DNA of 64,000 bases. Origin: Nocardioides islandensis (lineage in GTDB: Bacteria; Actinomycetota; Actinomycetes; Propionibacteriales; Nocardioidaceae). The notes beneath the pieces were generated by a model. It was not told the DNA's origin. It did not search any database and saw nothing but the letters and a program-made list of their open reading frames with translations. Where the stretch lies: contig NZ_JADKPN010000013.1 in NCBI RefSeq assembly GCF_015352455.1, positions 85,426-149,425 on the forward strand, given 5' to 3'. The position numbers were made by a program, and so were the translations under genes. This document shows positions 1-8,924 of the stretch, piece by piece; the first letter of the stretch is position 1; the number at the start of each line of letters is the position of its first letter.

Positions 1-621
1 GACTCCGTCGAACACCGACGTCGACACGCGCGACACCCCGCCCACGCTGATGTCCCGCTCGGACTCGCTGGGCTGGCCGCCGGCGACGAACGCGTGCGCG
101 AGCACCACGGACCTGGTGCCGGGCCGCGACGTGAGGTCCCGACGTACCTTCCCCATCGCGGTGGCCAGGGCCGCCTCGTGCGAGCGGACCTCCAGCGCCC
201 AGGGCTCGGCGAGGGCCAGCGGGTCGAGGTAGGGCAGGCCGTAGACCGCCACCGGGCCGTGCTCGTCGGCGAGCCCGACGGGCGTGCCGACGGTCGCGGC
301 GTCGGTGCGGATGAAGACCCCTGCCGCGTCGATCAGCCGCGAGCTGAACCCGAGCCGCTGAGCGGAGTCGTGGTTGCCGGAGGTCAGCACGACCTGGGCC
401 CGCGAGCGGGCCAGCCGGACCAGCGACTCGTCGGCCAGCCGCACCGCGTCGACCTGGGGGAGCGCGCGGTCGTAGACGTCCCCGGCCACCACGACGAGGT
501 CCACCCGCTCCGACTCGACCACGGCGAGCAGGTGGTCGACGTACGCCGCCTGGTGCGTGAGCATCCCCTCGCGGTGGAACGACCGGCCCAGGTGCCAGTC
601 GGAGGTGTGCAGGATGCGCAT
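1..621 (-). CDS. sbcD: Nuclease SbcCD subunit D, 3' end missing (window edge)
   Basis: SbcD is the Mre11-like metallophosphoesterase that works with the ATPase SbcC in processing DNA ends and hairpins. The 207 visible residues begin MRILHTSDWHLG, giving the D-x-H metal ligands, followed by VVAGDVYD and TSGNHD. These are the ordered phosphodiesterase motifs of the family. The protein runs off the left edge, so the capping domain is not seen, and sbcC would be expected further left. The ATG at 621 is preferred because the first motif starts at residue 5. A -10-like TACCGT (633-628 on the minus strand) lies 6 nt upstream, so the transcript may be leaderless. Confidence 0.9.
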   Translation of the reverse strand, partial: MRILHTSDWHLGRSFHREGMLTHQAAYVDHLLAVVESERVDLVVVAGDVYDRALPQVDAVRLADESLVRLARSRAQVVLTSGNHDSAQRLGFSSRLIDAAGVFIRTDAATVGTPVGLADEHGPVAVYGLPYLDPLALAEPWALEVRSHEAALATAMGKVRRDLTSRPGTRSVVLAHAFVAGGQPSESERDISVGGVSRVSTSVFDGV

Positions 622-686
622 GTCACGACGGTAGAAGGCCACGCCGACACAACCGGGCCGCCACGCGGACGACCCCGGGGCGGGCG

Positions 687-1547
687 TCAGGCGTAGCGGA
701 CGGTGCGGTCCTCGCGCGTGAACCCGTACACCGCGAGGCCCGCCTCCTCGGCCAGCGACACGGCGAGGCTCGAGGGGGCGCCGACCGCGACCAGGGCACC
801 CACGCCGGCGGCGACGGCCTTCTGCACCAGCTCGAAGCCGGCCCGCCCGCTGACGACGAGGCAGGCCTCGGCGGGGCTCTCGCCCGCGAGCACGCGGGCG
901 CCGGTCACCTTGTCGACGGCGTTGTGCCGGCCCACGTCCTCGCGCACGACCAGGCACCGGCCCTCGGCGGTGAAGAGCCCGGCGGCGTGCACCCCGCCGG
1001 TGCGCCCGAAGACGGCCTGGCCCTCACGGAGCAGGGCGGGCAGGCGGCGTACGACGTCCGGTGACGGCAGCGGGCCGGCCCAGGTGGTCGTGCTCCCGGC
1101 GAGGCGGACGGTGTCGAGGACCGCCGTCACGGAGTCCTTGCCGCACACGCCGCAGGCCGACGAACCGACGCTCAGCCCGGTGTGCCGGTGACCGATGTCG
1201 GTGGCCTCTGTCAGGGTCACCGTCACGACGTTGAGCTCCTGCTCCGGGGTGAGGTCGACGTCGGTGCAGTAGGCGATCCCGTGGATGGAGGAAGGAGCCG
1301 CCATGCCCTCGTGACAACAGAATCCCGCCGCCAGCTCGAAGTCGTGGCCGGGCGTGCGCATGGTCACCCAGACCCGTTGCGGGGGAGACCCGGGCCAGGT
1401 CATCCGGATCTCCAGCGGCTCCTCGGTGGCCAGCCGGTCCTCGCGTGAGCGTTCGGTGCCCTCGCCGTACTCCCGCACCCGTGTGCGGACCGTCGGTCCC
1501 GGACGCCGGGCGCGGTCCATCCCCACCCGGGACCCGGCCCGGCTCAT
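687..1547 (-). CDS. fdhD: Formate dehydrogenase accessory sulfurtransferase FdhD
   Basis: FdhD passes sulfur from a cysteine desulfurase to the molybdenum cofactor of formate dehydrogenases. The 286-residue product has the CGVCG cysteine motif, which carries the sulfur-relay cysteines. It also has the family blocks LAAGFCCHEG, REDVGRHNAVDK and VSGRAGFELVQK. The ATG at 1547 overlaps the stop codon of pepN (ATGA), which indicates translational coupling; an in-frame ATG about 10 codons in is an alternative start. No formate dehydrogenase gene is visible in the window, so its client enzyme is elsewhere. Confidence 0.93.
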   Translation of the reverse strand: MSRAGSRVGMDRARRPGPTVRTRVREYGEGTERSREDRLATEEPLEIRMTWPGSPPQRVWVTMRTPGHDFELAAGFCCHEGMAAPSSIHGIAYCTDVDLTPEQELNVVTVTLTEATDIGHRHTGLSVGSSACGVCGKDSVTAVLDTVRLAGSTTTWAGPLPSPDVVRRLPALLREGQAVFGRTGGVHAAGLFTAEGRCLVVREDVGRHNAVDKVTGARVLAGESPAEACLVVSGRAGFELVQKAVAAGVGALVAVGAPSSLAVSLAEEAGLAVYGFTREDRTVRYA

Positions 1548-4024
1548 CGCGGCCCGTACCTCTGCTTGATGGCGAGCCGGTGCTCGAGGTCCGAGGTCCC
1601 GTCGACGACCTCGCGGTGCAGGGTGGAGTGCAGGTCGGGGTCGGCCAGCAGCGTGTGAGCGCGGGCGACCGTGTCCTCCGAGACCGCCAGCACGGGGTAG
1701 AAGCCGCTCGCCACCGCGGCGAGCATCTGCACCCCGCGCACCTCGGCGGTGGCCGGCAGGTCCTCGAAGTACCGCGCCACGTACGGGTCGGTGAGCGGCT
1801 CCTGGCCGAGCTGCCACAGCCCGGTGCCGACGGCCTCCAGCTCGTGGTTGGGCACGTCCACCTCGCCGGTGAAGCGCTGCCAGGCCCACGCCTTGGCCTC
1901 CGCGTCGGGGATCGCGGCCAGTGCCCGCGCGTGCCACACCTGCGAGATGGCGGTCGGCTCGTCGGCGAGTGCCGCGGCGAGCTCGTCGCGTCCGGCGGCA
2001 CCCGCGACGGCGAGGCGGTACAGGATGCGCCAGCGCAGCTCGAGGTCGACGACGAGCCCGTCCGGGAGCGAGGCGCCGCCCAGCCAGCCACGCAGCTCGT
2101 CGGTCGCGCTGCTGGCCGAGACCTGCGCGCGGAACGCCGACAGCTGGAGCGTGGAGCCCGCCGGAGCGGAGGCGACGCGGCGCGCCGCCACGTCGTGCAT
2201 CCGCGAGCGCGCGGACTCGGGGTCGGCGGCGAGCGGGACGACGGCGCCCAGCGCCCAGTTGAGGGTGAACCCGACGCCGTCGTCGGTGTCCTCGCTCGGC
2301 ATCGCGGCCTCGAGCAGGTCGAGGGCGACCGCCGGGTCGACCTCGGCGTGGTAGTAGCCGTTGCGCAGGCTGTTCCACGCACTCGCGCGCAGCATCGGGT
2401 CCTCGGTCCGAGGAAGGGACGCGGCCAGCCCGGCCATCGTCTCGGCGTCCAGCGTGGTCACGGCCCACGTCTCCAGGTGCGGGTCGATGACCACGGGACC
2501 GGCACCGACGGTGACCGGTACCTCGTCGGCGTCGATGACGACCCGGTCCAGCGTCCAGGCGCCGCCCGGGGCGTCGGACCGCGCGACCATGAGGGTGTGC
2601 TCGCGCCGCGCGGGGTGGCCCTCGAGCGGCGTACGGCGCACGACACCGGCGGGGCGGTCCAGGTCGAGCCGGTCGGGTCCCGCGGTGAGCAGCCAGCCGT
2701 CGCGGAACGCGGACAGGTCACCGGCGCCGGCACGCTCCCACGACTCGACGAGATCGGCCATCGTGGCGTTGCCGTACTCGTGGCGCTGGAAGTGGTCGGC
2801 CACGCCGCGGAAGAACACCTCGTCGCCCAGCCGGTGGTTGAGCTGCTTGATGACGACCGCGCCCTTGGCGTAGGAGATGCCGTCGAAATTCTGCAGCGCC
2901 ACGGAGGAGTCGCTCGCGCCGTTGCCGGCGATCGGGTGCGTGCTCGGGCGCTGGTCGGCGGTGAGGCCCCACTGGTGACGGGAGTAGGCGTCGTGCAGCC
3001 AGGCGTCGGAGTACTCCGTGACGTCCGCGGTGACGCGCGCGCCCATGTACTCCGCGAACGACTCGTTGAGCCACAGGTCGTCCCACCACTGCGGCGTGAC
3101 GATGTCGCCGAACCACATGTGCGCCATCTCGTGGGCCACCACGTTGGCGCGGAAGATGTGCTGGCTGCGCACGGTCCGGCTCTCGAAGACGTACTCGTCG
3201 CGGAACGTCACGCACCCGGCGCTCTCCATCGCCCCGGCGTTGAACTCCGGCACGAACGCCTGGTGGTAATCACCGAACGGGTAGCGCATCCCGAAGAGCC
3301 GGTGGAACTCGTCGAAGCACTGCCCGGTGAGGGTGAACAGCTCCTCGGCGTCGTGGTCGAGGTGGCGGGCCATCGACCCGCGCACGCTGAGCCCGAGCGG
3401 GATACCGTCGTGCTCGGAGCGCAGCACGTGGTAGGGACCGGCGACCAGGGCGACCAGGTACGTCGGCAGCGGCAGGGTCGGCGACAGCTCCCACCGGCCC
3501 GGCTCCACCTGGGTGGCGGGGGAGTTGCCCATCACCACCCACTCGCGCGGCGCGCGCACGTGCAGCGTCCACACCGACTTGAGGTCGGGCTGGTCGAAGC
3601 AGCCGAAGATGCTCGGTGCGGCGTCCAGGAACGTCATCGCATAGGCGTAGTGGCGCCCGTCGGCGGGATCGACGGCACGGTGCAGTCCCTCGCCGTCGTT
3701 GCGGTAGCGCATCTCCGCCTCGACCACGACACGGTTCTCACCGGCCTCGGTCGTGATCGGCAGCCGGCCCCGGTCGAGCAGCCCGACGTCGACCGGGGAG
3801 CCGTTGACCGTCACCGACCTCAGCGTCACCGGCTGCACGTCGAGGAACGTCGGTCCGCCGCCGGAGACCAGGTCGATCGTGGCCAGCGAGGAGAACGTGT
3901 CGTCGCCGCGGTCCAGGTCCAGCGTCACGTCGTACGCCGTGACGTCCAGGAGAGCGGCCCGCTCCACGGCCTCGGCGTGCCTCAGGCTCCGGGGCGGTCC
4001 GGACGGGTTCGTGTGCGGGCTCAC
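1544..4024 (-). CDS. pepN: Aminopeptidase N (M1 family zinc metallopeptidase)
   Basis: This is a cytoplasmic M1 aminopeptidase that removes N-terminal residues from peptides. The 826-residue length is normal for actinobacterial PepN. The zinc motif HEMAH (residues 298-302) is followed by the downstream glutamate in NESFAEYMG. The exopeptidase motif just upstream reads GAMES (264-268) instead of the usual GAMEN, so the last residue is changed while the substrate-binding Glu is kept. There is no signal peptide. The start is GTG at 4024, and the stop overlaps fdhD. The family call is firm; the effect of the GAMES change on specificity is unknown. Confidence 0.93.
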   Translation of the reverse strand: MSPHTNPSGPPRSLRHAEAVERAALLDVTAYDVTLDLDRGDDTFSSLATIDLVSGGGPTFLDVQPVTLRSVTVNGSPVDVGLLDRGRLPITTEAGENRVVVEAEMRYRNDGEGLHRAVDPADGRHYAYAMTFLDAAPSIFGCFDQPDLKSVWTLHVRAPREWVVMGNSPATQVEPGRWELSPTLPLPTYLVALVAGPYHVLRSEHDGIPLGLSVRGSMARHLDHDAEELFTLTGQCFDEFHRLFGMRYPFGDYHQAFVPEFNAGAMESAGCVTFRDEYVFESRTVRSQHIFRANVVAHEMAHMWFGDIVTPQWWDDLWLNESFAEYMGARVTADVTEYSDAWLHDAYSRHQWGLTADQRPSTHPIAGNGASDSSVALQNFDGISYAKGAVVIKQLNHRLGDEVFFRGVADHFQRHEYGNATMADLVESWERAGAGDLSAFRDGWLLTAGPDRLDLDRPAGVVRRTPLEGHPARREHTLMVARSDAPGGAWTLDRVVIDADEVPVTVGAGPVVIDPHLETWAVTTLDAETMAGLAASLPRTEDPMLRASAWNSLRNGYYHAEVDPAVALDLLEAAMPSEDTDDGVGFTLNWALGAVVPLAADPESARSRMHDVAARRVASAPAGSTLQLSAFRAQVSASSATDELRGWLGGASLPDGLVVDLELRWRILYRLAVAGAAGRDELAAALADEPTAISQVWHARALAAIPDAEAKAWAWQRFTGEVDVPNHELEAVGTGLWQLGQEPLTDPYVARYFEDLPATAEVRGVQMLAAVASGFYPVLAVSEDTVARAHTLLADPDLHSTLHREVVDGTSDLEHRLAIKQRYGPR

Positions 4025-4056
4025 CCGGCCAGACTAGAACGGTCGGCGGAGGACGG

Positions 4057-4072
4057 GCCGAGGATCCTCGGC
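4057..4072. repeat. Perfect 16-bp palindrome between pepN and the S55 peptidase gene
   Basis: GCCGAGGATCCTCGGC reads the same on both strands. It lies 33 nt upstream of the pepN start and about 100 nt upstream of the divergent secreted peptidase gene. It could be an operator shared by the two promoters or a short cruciform. No consensus promoter boxes stand out beside it. Confidence 0.4.
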
Positions 4073-4175
4073 GTCCGCAGCAACCAAATGCCTCGGTGGG
4101 GCGTCAGACTGAGCGCCACACATGACCGGGGACCACGGGGGTCGCACGGGTCATCTCAGTGAGAGGGAACAGCGC

Positions 4176-5915
4176 ATGAGACGTCCACATGTCCGGGGGA
4201 AGGCCACGGTCGCCCTGCTGACCGGTCTGGCGCTCGCCGTACCGACCGTCGCGATCGAGGCGGGGCTGACCACCCCGGCCAGCTCGGCGGCACCGACCGG
4301 GGACTGCGCGGTGGCGTACCCCACCGCCGAGGTGACCGCCGGCCAGGCGGTGCACGGGCTGACCGTCACCCAGGGGACGGCGCCGACGGCGTTCACCGGT
4401 GAGGTCCTCGGTGTGCTCAAGGACGGCATCCTGCCGGGCATCGACCTGGTGATGGCGCGCCTCACCTCGACCGAGATCGACCGCGTCGGCGGCATCTGGC
4501 AAGGCATGTCGGGCTCGCCGGTGTACGCCGCGGACGGCCGGCTGATCGGGGCCGTCGCCTACGGCTTCTCGTTCGGCGCCTCGCCGGTCGCGGGCATCAC
4601 GCCCTTCCCGCAGATGCAGGCCGCGCTCAACCGCGGCATGCCCCGCACGATCTCGATCGGCGGCAAGACCGCTCGCCTGCTGGCGCGCCAGGCCGGTGTG
4701 AGCAGGACCGCCGCGCAGCAGGGCTTCGAGCAGCTGCCCACCCCGCTCGCCGTGGGCGGCGTCTCGGCCAGCATCCTCAACCGCAAGCCCACCAGGCCCT
4801 ACCAGCCCAAGGCGGCCTACCCGGTGGGCAACGCGAGTGCCGCTCCGGCCGCGCCGACGGCCGACAACATCGTGGCCGGCGGCAACCTCGGCGTCACGTA
4901 TTCGACCGGCGACATCACCCAGGGCGCCTTCGGCACCGTGACCTCGGTCTGCAACGGCCTGGTCCGCGGCTTCGGCCACCCGTTCAACCTGCTCGGCCAG
5001 ACGACCTACGCGATGACCGGTGCCGACACGCTCTACATCCAGGAGGACCCGGTCGGCCCGCCGTTCACGGTGGCCAACTTCGGCCCGCCCGTCGGCACCA
5101 TCAACCAGGACCGCACGACCGGCGTCTCCGGCCCGCTGGGCACGCTGCCGACCGGCGCGACCGTCACCTCGATCCTGACGCACGGCGCAACCACGCGGAT
5201 CAGCTCCAGCACGGTCACCGTGCAGGAGGCCCTCGCGCAGACGACCAACTACGCCCTGGTGGTCAACCACCAGCGCGTGCTGGACGCCTTCCCGCCCGGC
5301 GCCGAGCAGCAGGCCTGGACGATCACCGGTCACCAGGGCGCCACGCCGTTCACGCTGCACGCCGGGAACAGGTACGCCGACGCCAACGACATCACCGGCA
5401 TGGCCCAGTGGGACCTGCCCGACCTGGTGTGGATCCTCGGCTTCGTGCCCGACGTGACCATCGACTCGGTGCGCGGCACGGCCGTGGTCACCGACGACGC
5501 GTCGGTCTTCCAGCTCGCCCGGGCCGAGCAGTGGACCGGCGGCGCGTGGGTGAAGCTGAGCAAGGACACGCCGGCCCGCGCCAAGGCCGGCAAGACGCTC
5601 CGGCTTCGGCTGGTGCTCACCAACACCGCCGGCAACGCGGTGGTGCCGCTGAGCTACGAGATCCCGAAGAGCGCCGTCGGGCAGCGGGGCAAGCTGTTCC
5701 TCAACCCCGGCTTCTCGTTCCCGTTCGAGCAGGACGCGCCGCCGACCACGCTGGCCGGGATCAAGAAGCTGCTGCGGAACATGGTCCGGACCGACCAGGT
5801 CCGCGGTGACCTGTCGTTCTTCGCGCCGACCGGCTCGATCGACCTGTCGAAGAAGACCGCTCCCGCGGACCGCGTCATCTCGGGCAGCCTCCGGGTGAAG
5901 GTGTTCGTGCAGTAA
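4176..5915 (+). CDS. Secreted SpoIVB-like (S55) serine peptidase domain protein
   Basis: The predicted product is a 579-residue exported protein. Its N-terminus (MRRPHVRGKA, then a hydrophobic core ending near ASSA) is a signal peptide. The block GGIWQGMSGSPVY followed by GRLIGAVAYGF matches the nucleophile region of the S55 family, with Ser114. A second block, GFGHPF with His268, resembles the family's histidine region and is followed by a G-T-I-N-x-x-x-x-G-V-S-G segment. In Bacillus SpoIVB the His block precedes the Ser block; here the order is reversed. The ATG at 4176 has the ribosome-binding site GAGAGGGAA at 4161-4169. Its substrate is unknown; sporulation is not implied. Confidence 0.72.
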   Translation: MRRPHVRGKATVALLTGLALAVPTVAIEAGLTTPASSAAPTGDCAVAYPTAEVTAGQAVHGLTVTQGTAPTAFTGEVLGVLKDGILPGIDLVMARLTSTEIDRVGGIWQGMSGSPVYAADGRLIGAVAYGFSFGASPVAGITPFPQMQAALNRGMPRTISIGGKTARLLARQAGVSRTAAQQGFEQLPTPLAVGGVSASILNRKPTRPYQPKAAYPVGNASAAPAAPTADNIVAGGNLGVTYSTGDITQGAFGTVTSVCNGLVRGFGHPFNLLGQTTYAMTGADTLYIQEDPVGPPFTVANFGPPVGTINQDRTTGVSGPLGTLPTGATVTSILTHGATTRISSSTVTVQEALAQTTNYALVVNHQRVLDAFPPGAEQQAWTITGHQGATPFTLHAGNRYADANDITGMAQWDLPDLVWILGFVPDVTIDSVRGTAVVTDDASVFQLARAEQWTGGAWVKLSKDTPARAKAGKTLRLRLVLTNTAGNAVVPLSYEIPKSAVGQRGKLFLNPGFSFPFEQDAPPTTLAGIKKLLRNMVRTDQVRGDLSFFAPTGSIDLSKKTAPADRVISGSLRVKVFVQ

Positions 5916-5931
5916 CGGGACGTCCGTCAGA

Positions 5932-7470
5932 TCACTGGGAGACGCCCGTCGCGGCCTCGCGGCGGGCGTCCCCGGCGGCCACCAGGTCCCCGGACGGTGC
6001 GACGGCGGCCGCGCCGACGCCACCGAAGTACATGTGCGGCTCGGCGTACTCGTGGCTCGGCAGCCCGGACCGGGCGACAGCCGCCGCGACCTCCTCGTCC
6101 CGCTCGTGCTCGACCACGAACCCGTCGTCGACCTGCCGCAGGTGCACGCGCGGTGAGGCGATCGACGCGCGCAGGTCGCGGTCGTGCAGGCAGCCCTGGC
6201 CGAGCACCAGCATCAGCGCGGTCGTGATCCGGTCCGCCCCGGGGGAGCCGATCGCGAGCACCCTCCCGGCCTCGGTGCGCGCCGTCGTCGGCGCCATGTT
6301 CGAGGCGAGCCGGGTGCCCGGCTCGAGGGCGTGGATGCCCAGGCGGTTCAGCTCCACCTCGCCGAGGGCGTTGTTCAGCAGGATGCCCGTGCCCGGCACG
6401 ACCAGCCCGGCGCTGTAGCCGCTGCTCATGGTGATCGTGCACGCGTTGCCGTCGGAGTCGACGGCCGACACGTTGGCCGTCGACGACGACCCGTGCATGG
6501 CCGTCAGCCCATGCTCGTCCACCCGGGCGAGCAGGTCGACGCCGTCGGCCTCCAGGTCGCGGGAGAAGTCGTGGACCGAGGTGCGGTACGACAGCACCGC
6601 GCGCTGGATCTCGATGACGTCGTCCCACGTCCAGTCGCCGCTGGCTCCGTGCCTCTTGGCCAGCTCGCCGAGCATGACGGCCAACATCGGCCCGCCGACG
6701 GCGGGCGGCGGGTTCACCGCGACGTCCCAGCCACCGGCCCGCGTCAGGTGGGCGGGGCGGACGATCGGCTGGTACGACGCGAGGTCGGCCGCCGTGACGA
6801 GCCCGTCGTGCTCGGCCATCGTTGCCGCCAGTGCCTGCCCGACGTCCCCGGTGGAGAACAGGTCCGGGCCCTCGGCCGCCAGCCGGCCCAGCACCTCGGC
6901 CAGCGCCGGATTCGCCCGCTCCTCCCCGCCGGAGAGCTGCGCGCCACCCTCCCCGGTCACCAGGGCTCGCGCCTCCTCGTCCTCGGCGAAGAGCGTGTCG
7001 GCCACGAACGCCAGGTACCTCGACGCCGCCGCCCCCATCGGGTAGGAGCCGGCTGCCTCCGCGGCCGGCTCGACCAAGCGGGTCCAGGGGAGCGCGGCGT
7101 ACCGCTCGGCCGCGACCGCGAACGCCGGCACGATGCCTGGCGTGGCCACCGAGCCGTGCCCCGCGTGCATCGTCACCCCGCCGCCGTACGCGGTGACGAC
7201 CTCGCGCACGCCCCGGCCGAAGCGGGCGGGATCCGCACCGCGGCCCGGCATCTCGACGTTGCCGTCCACCACCACGGGATCACCGCCGACCGGCCAGACG
7301 TTCACGAACGCCCCGCCGCCGAAGCTCACCATGCCGGGCTCGGTGGCGAGCGCGACGAAGGCGGTCACGAGGGCGGCGTCGACGGCGTTCCCACCGTCGG
7401 CCGCGACGGCCAGCCCGGCGTCCAGCGCTTGCTGTCCGGTGGCGGCAACGGCGACCCGGCGGTGCGGCAC
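5932..7470 (-). CDS. ggt: Gamma-glutamyltransferase family protein (N-terminal nucleophile hydrolase)
   Basis: This is a 512-residue protein of the gamma-glutamyltranspeptidase/acylase family, which cleaves gamma-glutamyl bonds such as those in glutathione-type compounds. Recognisable blocks are GGNAVDAALVTAFV, FGGGAF, and the segment MHGSSSTANVSAVD, whose Thr aligns with the autoprocessing nucleophile (usual form T-T-H, here T-A-N). The later GSPGADRI loop also fits. No signal peptide is visible, unlike many secreted GGTs, so a cytoplasmic acylase role is possible. The start is probably GTG at 7470; GTG at 7488 is the alternative. The upstream 314 nt are non-coding and contain paired inverted repeats. 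Confidence 0.85.
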   Translation of the reverse strand: MPHRRVAVAATGQQALDAGLAVAADGGNAVDAALVTAFVALATEPGMVSFGGGAFVNVWPVGGDPVVVDGNVEMPGRGADPARFGRGVREVVTAYGGGVTMHAGHGSVATPGIVPAFAVAAERYAALPWTRLVEPAAEAAGSYPMGAAASRYLAFVADTLFAEDEEARALVTGEGGAQLSGGEERANPALAEVLGRLAAEGPDLFSTGDVGQALAATMAEHDGLVTAADLASYQPIVRPAHLTRAGGWDVAVNPPPAVGGPMLAVMLGELAKRHGASGDWTWDDVIEIQRAVLSYRTSVHDFSRDLEADGVDLLARVDEHGLTAMHGSSSTANVSAVDSDGNACTITMSSGYSAGLVVPGTGILLNNALGEVELNRLGIHALEPGTRLASNMAPTTARTEAGRVLAIGSPGADRITTALMLVLGQGCLHDRDLRASIASPRVHLRQVDDGFVVEHERDEEVAAAVARSGLPSHEYAEPHMYFGGVGAAAVAPSGDLVAAGDARREAATGVSQ

Positions 7471-7784
7471 GTGACCATCTTGGCCCACCGCGTGGCCGGA
7501 CCGGTGTGGTGGTCGCCTGCGAGGGCTCCGCTCCGGGGGCCGCCGTTCGCAGCGGAGGGGGTGTGGCCGCGAACGGCGGCGTCCGCACGGCCTACCGACG
7601 CACGTCGGCGGGCCTGGGTCTTCACCGTGTCGGGAGGAGACAGCGCACCGGGTCCGCGCGACGATCGCGCATCGGGATTCCCCCGTCCGAGTGCTGTCCG
7701 GGGTCAATCTACCCTTCGCTGACCCCACGTCCATACCCCACTCGGAGGGGGTTGGGCCTGGGGTCGGTGCGCGTCATCGGACCC
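7471..7784 (-). promoter_or_regulatory. 314-nt non-coding leader region upstream of ggt with interleaved stems
   Basis: I see no supported coding sequence here. Two stems interleave. The arm GCCGCCGTTCGC (7539-7550) pairs with 7569-7580 as 12 perfect bp. CTCCGCT (7526-7532) pairs with AGCGGAG (7551-7557). Together they have H-type pseudoknot topology. Further from ggt, on the minus strand, a -10-like TAGATT (7711-7706) is bracketed by GGGGTC (7700-7705) and its complement GACCCC (7721-7726). If that is the promoter, ggt has a leader of about 230 nt. No known riboswitch consensus was recognised. Confidence 0.45.
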
Positions 7785-8783
7785 TCAGAGCCGCACCAGC
7801 ATCTTGCCCGTGTTGGTCCCGCGGTGCAGGTCGAGGAACGCCTCGACGGCCCCGTCGAGCCCGTCGACCACGGTCTCCCGGTACTTCAGCCGGCCGTCGG
7901 CGAGCCAGGCACCGGCGGTCCGGTAGAACTCCGAAGCGACGTCGCCGTGGTCCATCACGATGAACCCGCGGATGCTCAGCCGCTTGGTGACGACCAGGAA
8001 CATGTTGCGCGGACCGGGGGAGGGATCGGTCTCGTTGTACGTCGCGATGGCCCCGCAGGCCGCTACCCGGCCGAAGTCCGCCATCGCCGTGATGGCCGCC
8101 TCGAGGTGCTCGCCGCCGACGTTGTCGAAGTACACGTCGACCGGCGCGTGCTCGGCCAGCAGCTGGGACACCGGACCGTCGTGGTAGTCGAAGGCCGCGT
8201 CGAACCCCAGCTCACCGGTGACCCAGGCGACCTTGTCGGGCGAGCCCGCGGACCCCACCACCTTGCTCGCGCCGAGCAACCGGGCCATCTGGCCGGCCGC
8301 CGAGCCCACAGCCCCGGCCGCTCCGGAGACGAACACGGTCTCGCCCTCCTTGACCGGGGCGATGCGGGTGAGGCCGACGTACGCCGTCATGCCCGGCATC
8401 CCGAGGGCACCGAGGTACGCCGAGGCGGGCACGGAGCCGGTGTCGACGACCCGGACCTGGGCCGCGGGCAGAAGTGCGTGCTCGCGCCAACCCGCCTGGT
8501 GCAGCACGGTCGCCCCGACGGGCACGGACCGGTCGCCCGACTCCAGCACCTCGCCCACCGCGCCGCCGTCCATCGGGGCGTCCAGCCGGAACGGCGGGAC
8601 GTAGGACCGGCGGTCGTCCATCCGGCCGCGCATGTAGGGGTCCACCGACAGGAACGTGTTGCGCACGAGCACCTGCCCGTCCCCGGGATCGGGCAGCTCG
8701 GTCTCCACCGTGCGGAAGTCGTCGTGGGTCGGCCAGCCGACCGGCCTGGCGGCCAGGTGGATCTCCCTCGTCCGCGTCGTCAT
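7785..8783 (-). CDS. NADP-dependent medium-chain oxidoreductase (leukotriene B4 12-hydroxydehydrogenase/curcumin reductase type)
   Basis: This 332-residue enzyme belongs to the zinc-independent medium-chain dehydrogenase/reductase group that reduces the double bond of alpha,beta-unsaturated ketones with NADPH. The N-terminal segment DPYMRGRMDD is the family signature. The nucleotide-binding fold starts at VFVSGAAGAVGSAAGQMA, and the C-terminus ends KMLVRL. No zinc ligands are present. The ATG at 8783 is chosen because the sequence MTTRTREIHLAARP begins where relatives begin. It is a single gene, divergent from the small gene at 8925. The physiological substrate cannot be read from the sequence. 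Confidence 0.88.
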   Translation of the reverse strand: MTTRTREIHLAARPVGWPTHDDFRTVETELPDPGDGQVLVRNTFLSVDPYMRGRMDDRRSYVPPFRLDAPMDGGAVGEVLESGDRSVPVGATVLHQAGWREHALLPAAQVRVVDTGSVPASAYLGALGMPGMTAYVGLTRIAPVKEGETVFVSGAAGAVGSAAGQMARLLGASKVVGSAGSPDKVAWVTGELGFDAAFDYHDGPVSQLLAEHAPVDVYFDNVGGEHLEAAITAMADFGRVAACGAIATYNETDPSPGPRNMFLVVTKRLSIRGFIVMDHGDVASEFYRTAGAWLADGRLKYRETVVDGLDGAVEAFLDLHRGTNTGKMLVRL

Positions 8784-8846
8784 GCCCCCGATCCTCGCAC
8801 CGTCCGCCGGTCCCCGACAGGTGCTCGGGATCACGCCCGCGGTGAC

Positions 8847-8875
8847 TTGGAAGGGACCTTCGACATCCGTAGAAT
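8847..8875 (+). promoter_or_regulatory. Strong sigma-70-type promoter
   Basis: A -35 box TTGGAA (8847-8852) and a -10 box TAGAAT (8870-8875) are separated by exactly 17 nt. This is the closest match to a housekeeping promoter in the window. It points at the small gene at 8925, with a predicted leader of about 45 nt. Confidence 0.7.
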
Positions 8876-8894
8876 GTAAGGGTCGTGACCGCGA

Positions 8895-8906
8895 TAATGT
8901 TCATTA
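8895..8906. promoter_or_regulatory. Palindromic operator candidate TAATG-TT-CATTA
   Basis: A perfect inverted repeat, TAATGTTCATTA, lies between the promoter at 8847-8875 and the ribosome-binding site AAGGA of the 45-residue gene. Its position just downstream of the start of transcription would suit a repressor. The AT-rich composition stands out from the surrounding DNA. Confidence 0.45.
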
Positions 8907-8924
8907 CCTAAGGATGGGATACCG

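Noticed and set aside
1445..4162. A 905-codon open frame on the plus strand opposite pepN
   Set aside because: It is composed mainly of Arg, Gly, Val and Pro, has no family match and lies over a clearly coding gene. Such antisense frames are expected in high-GC DNA.
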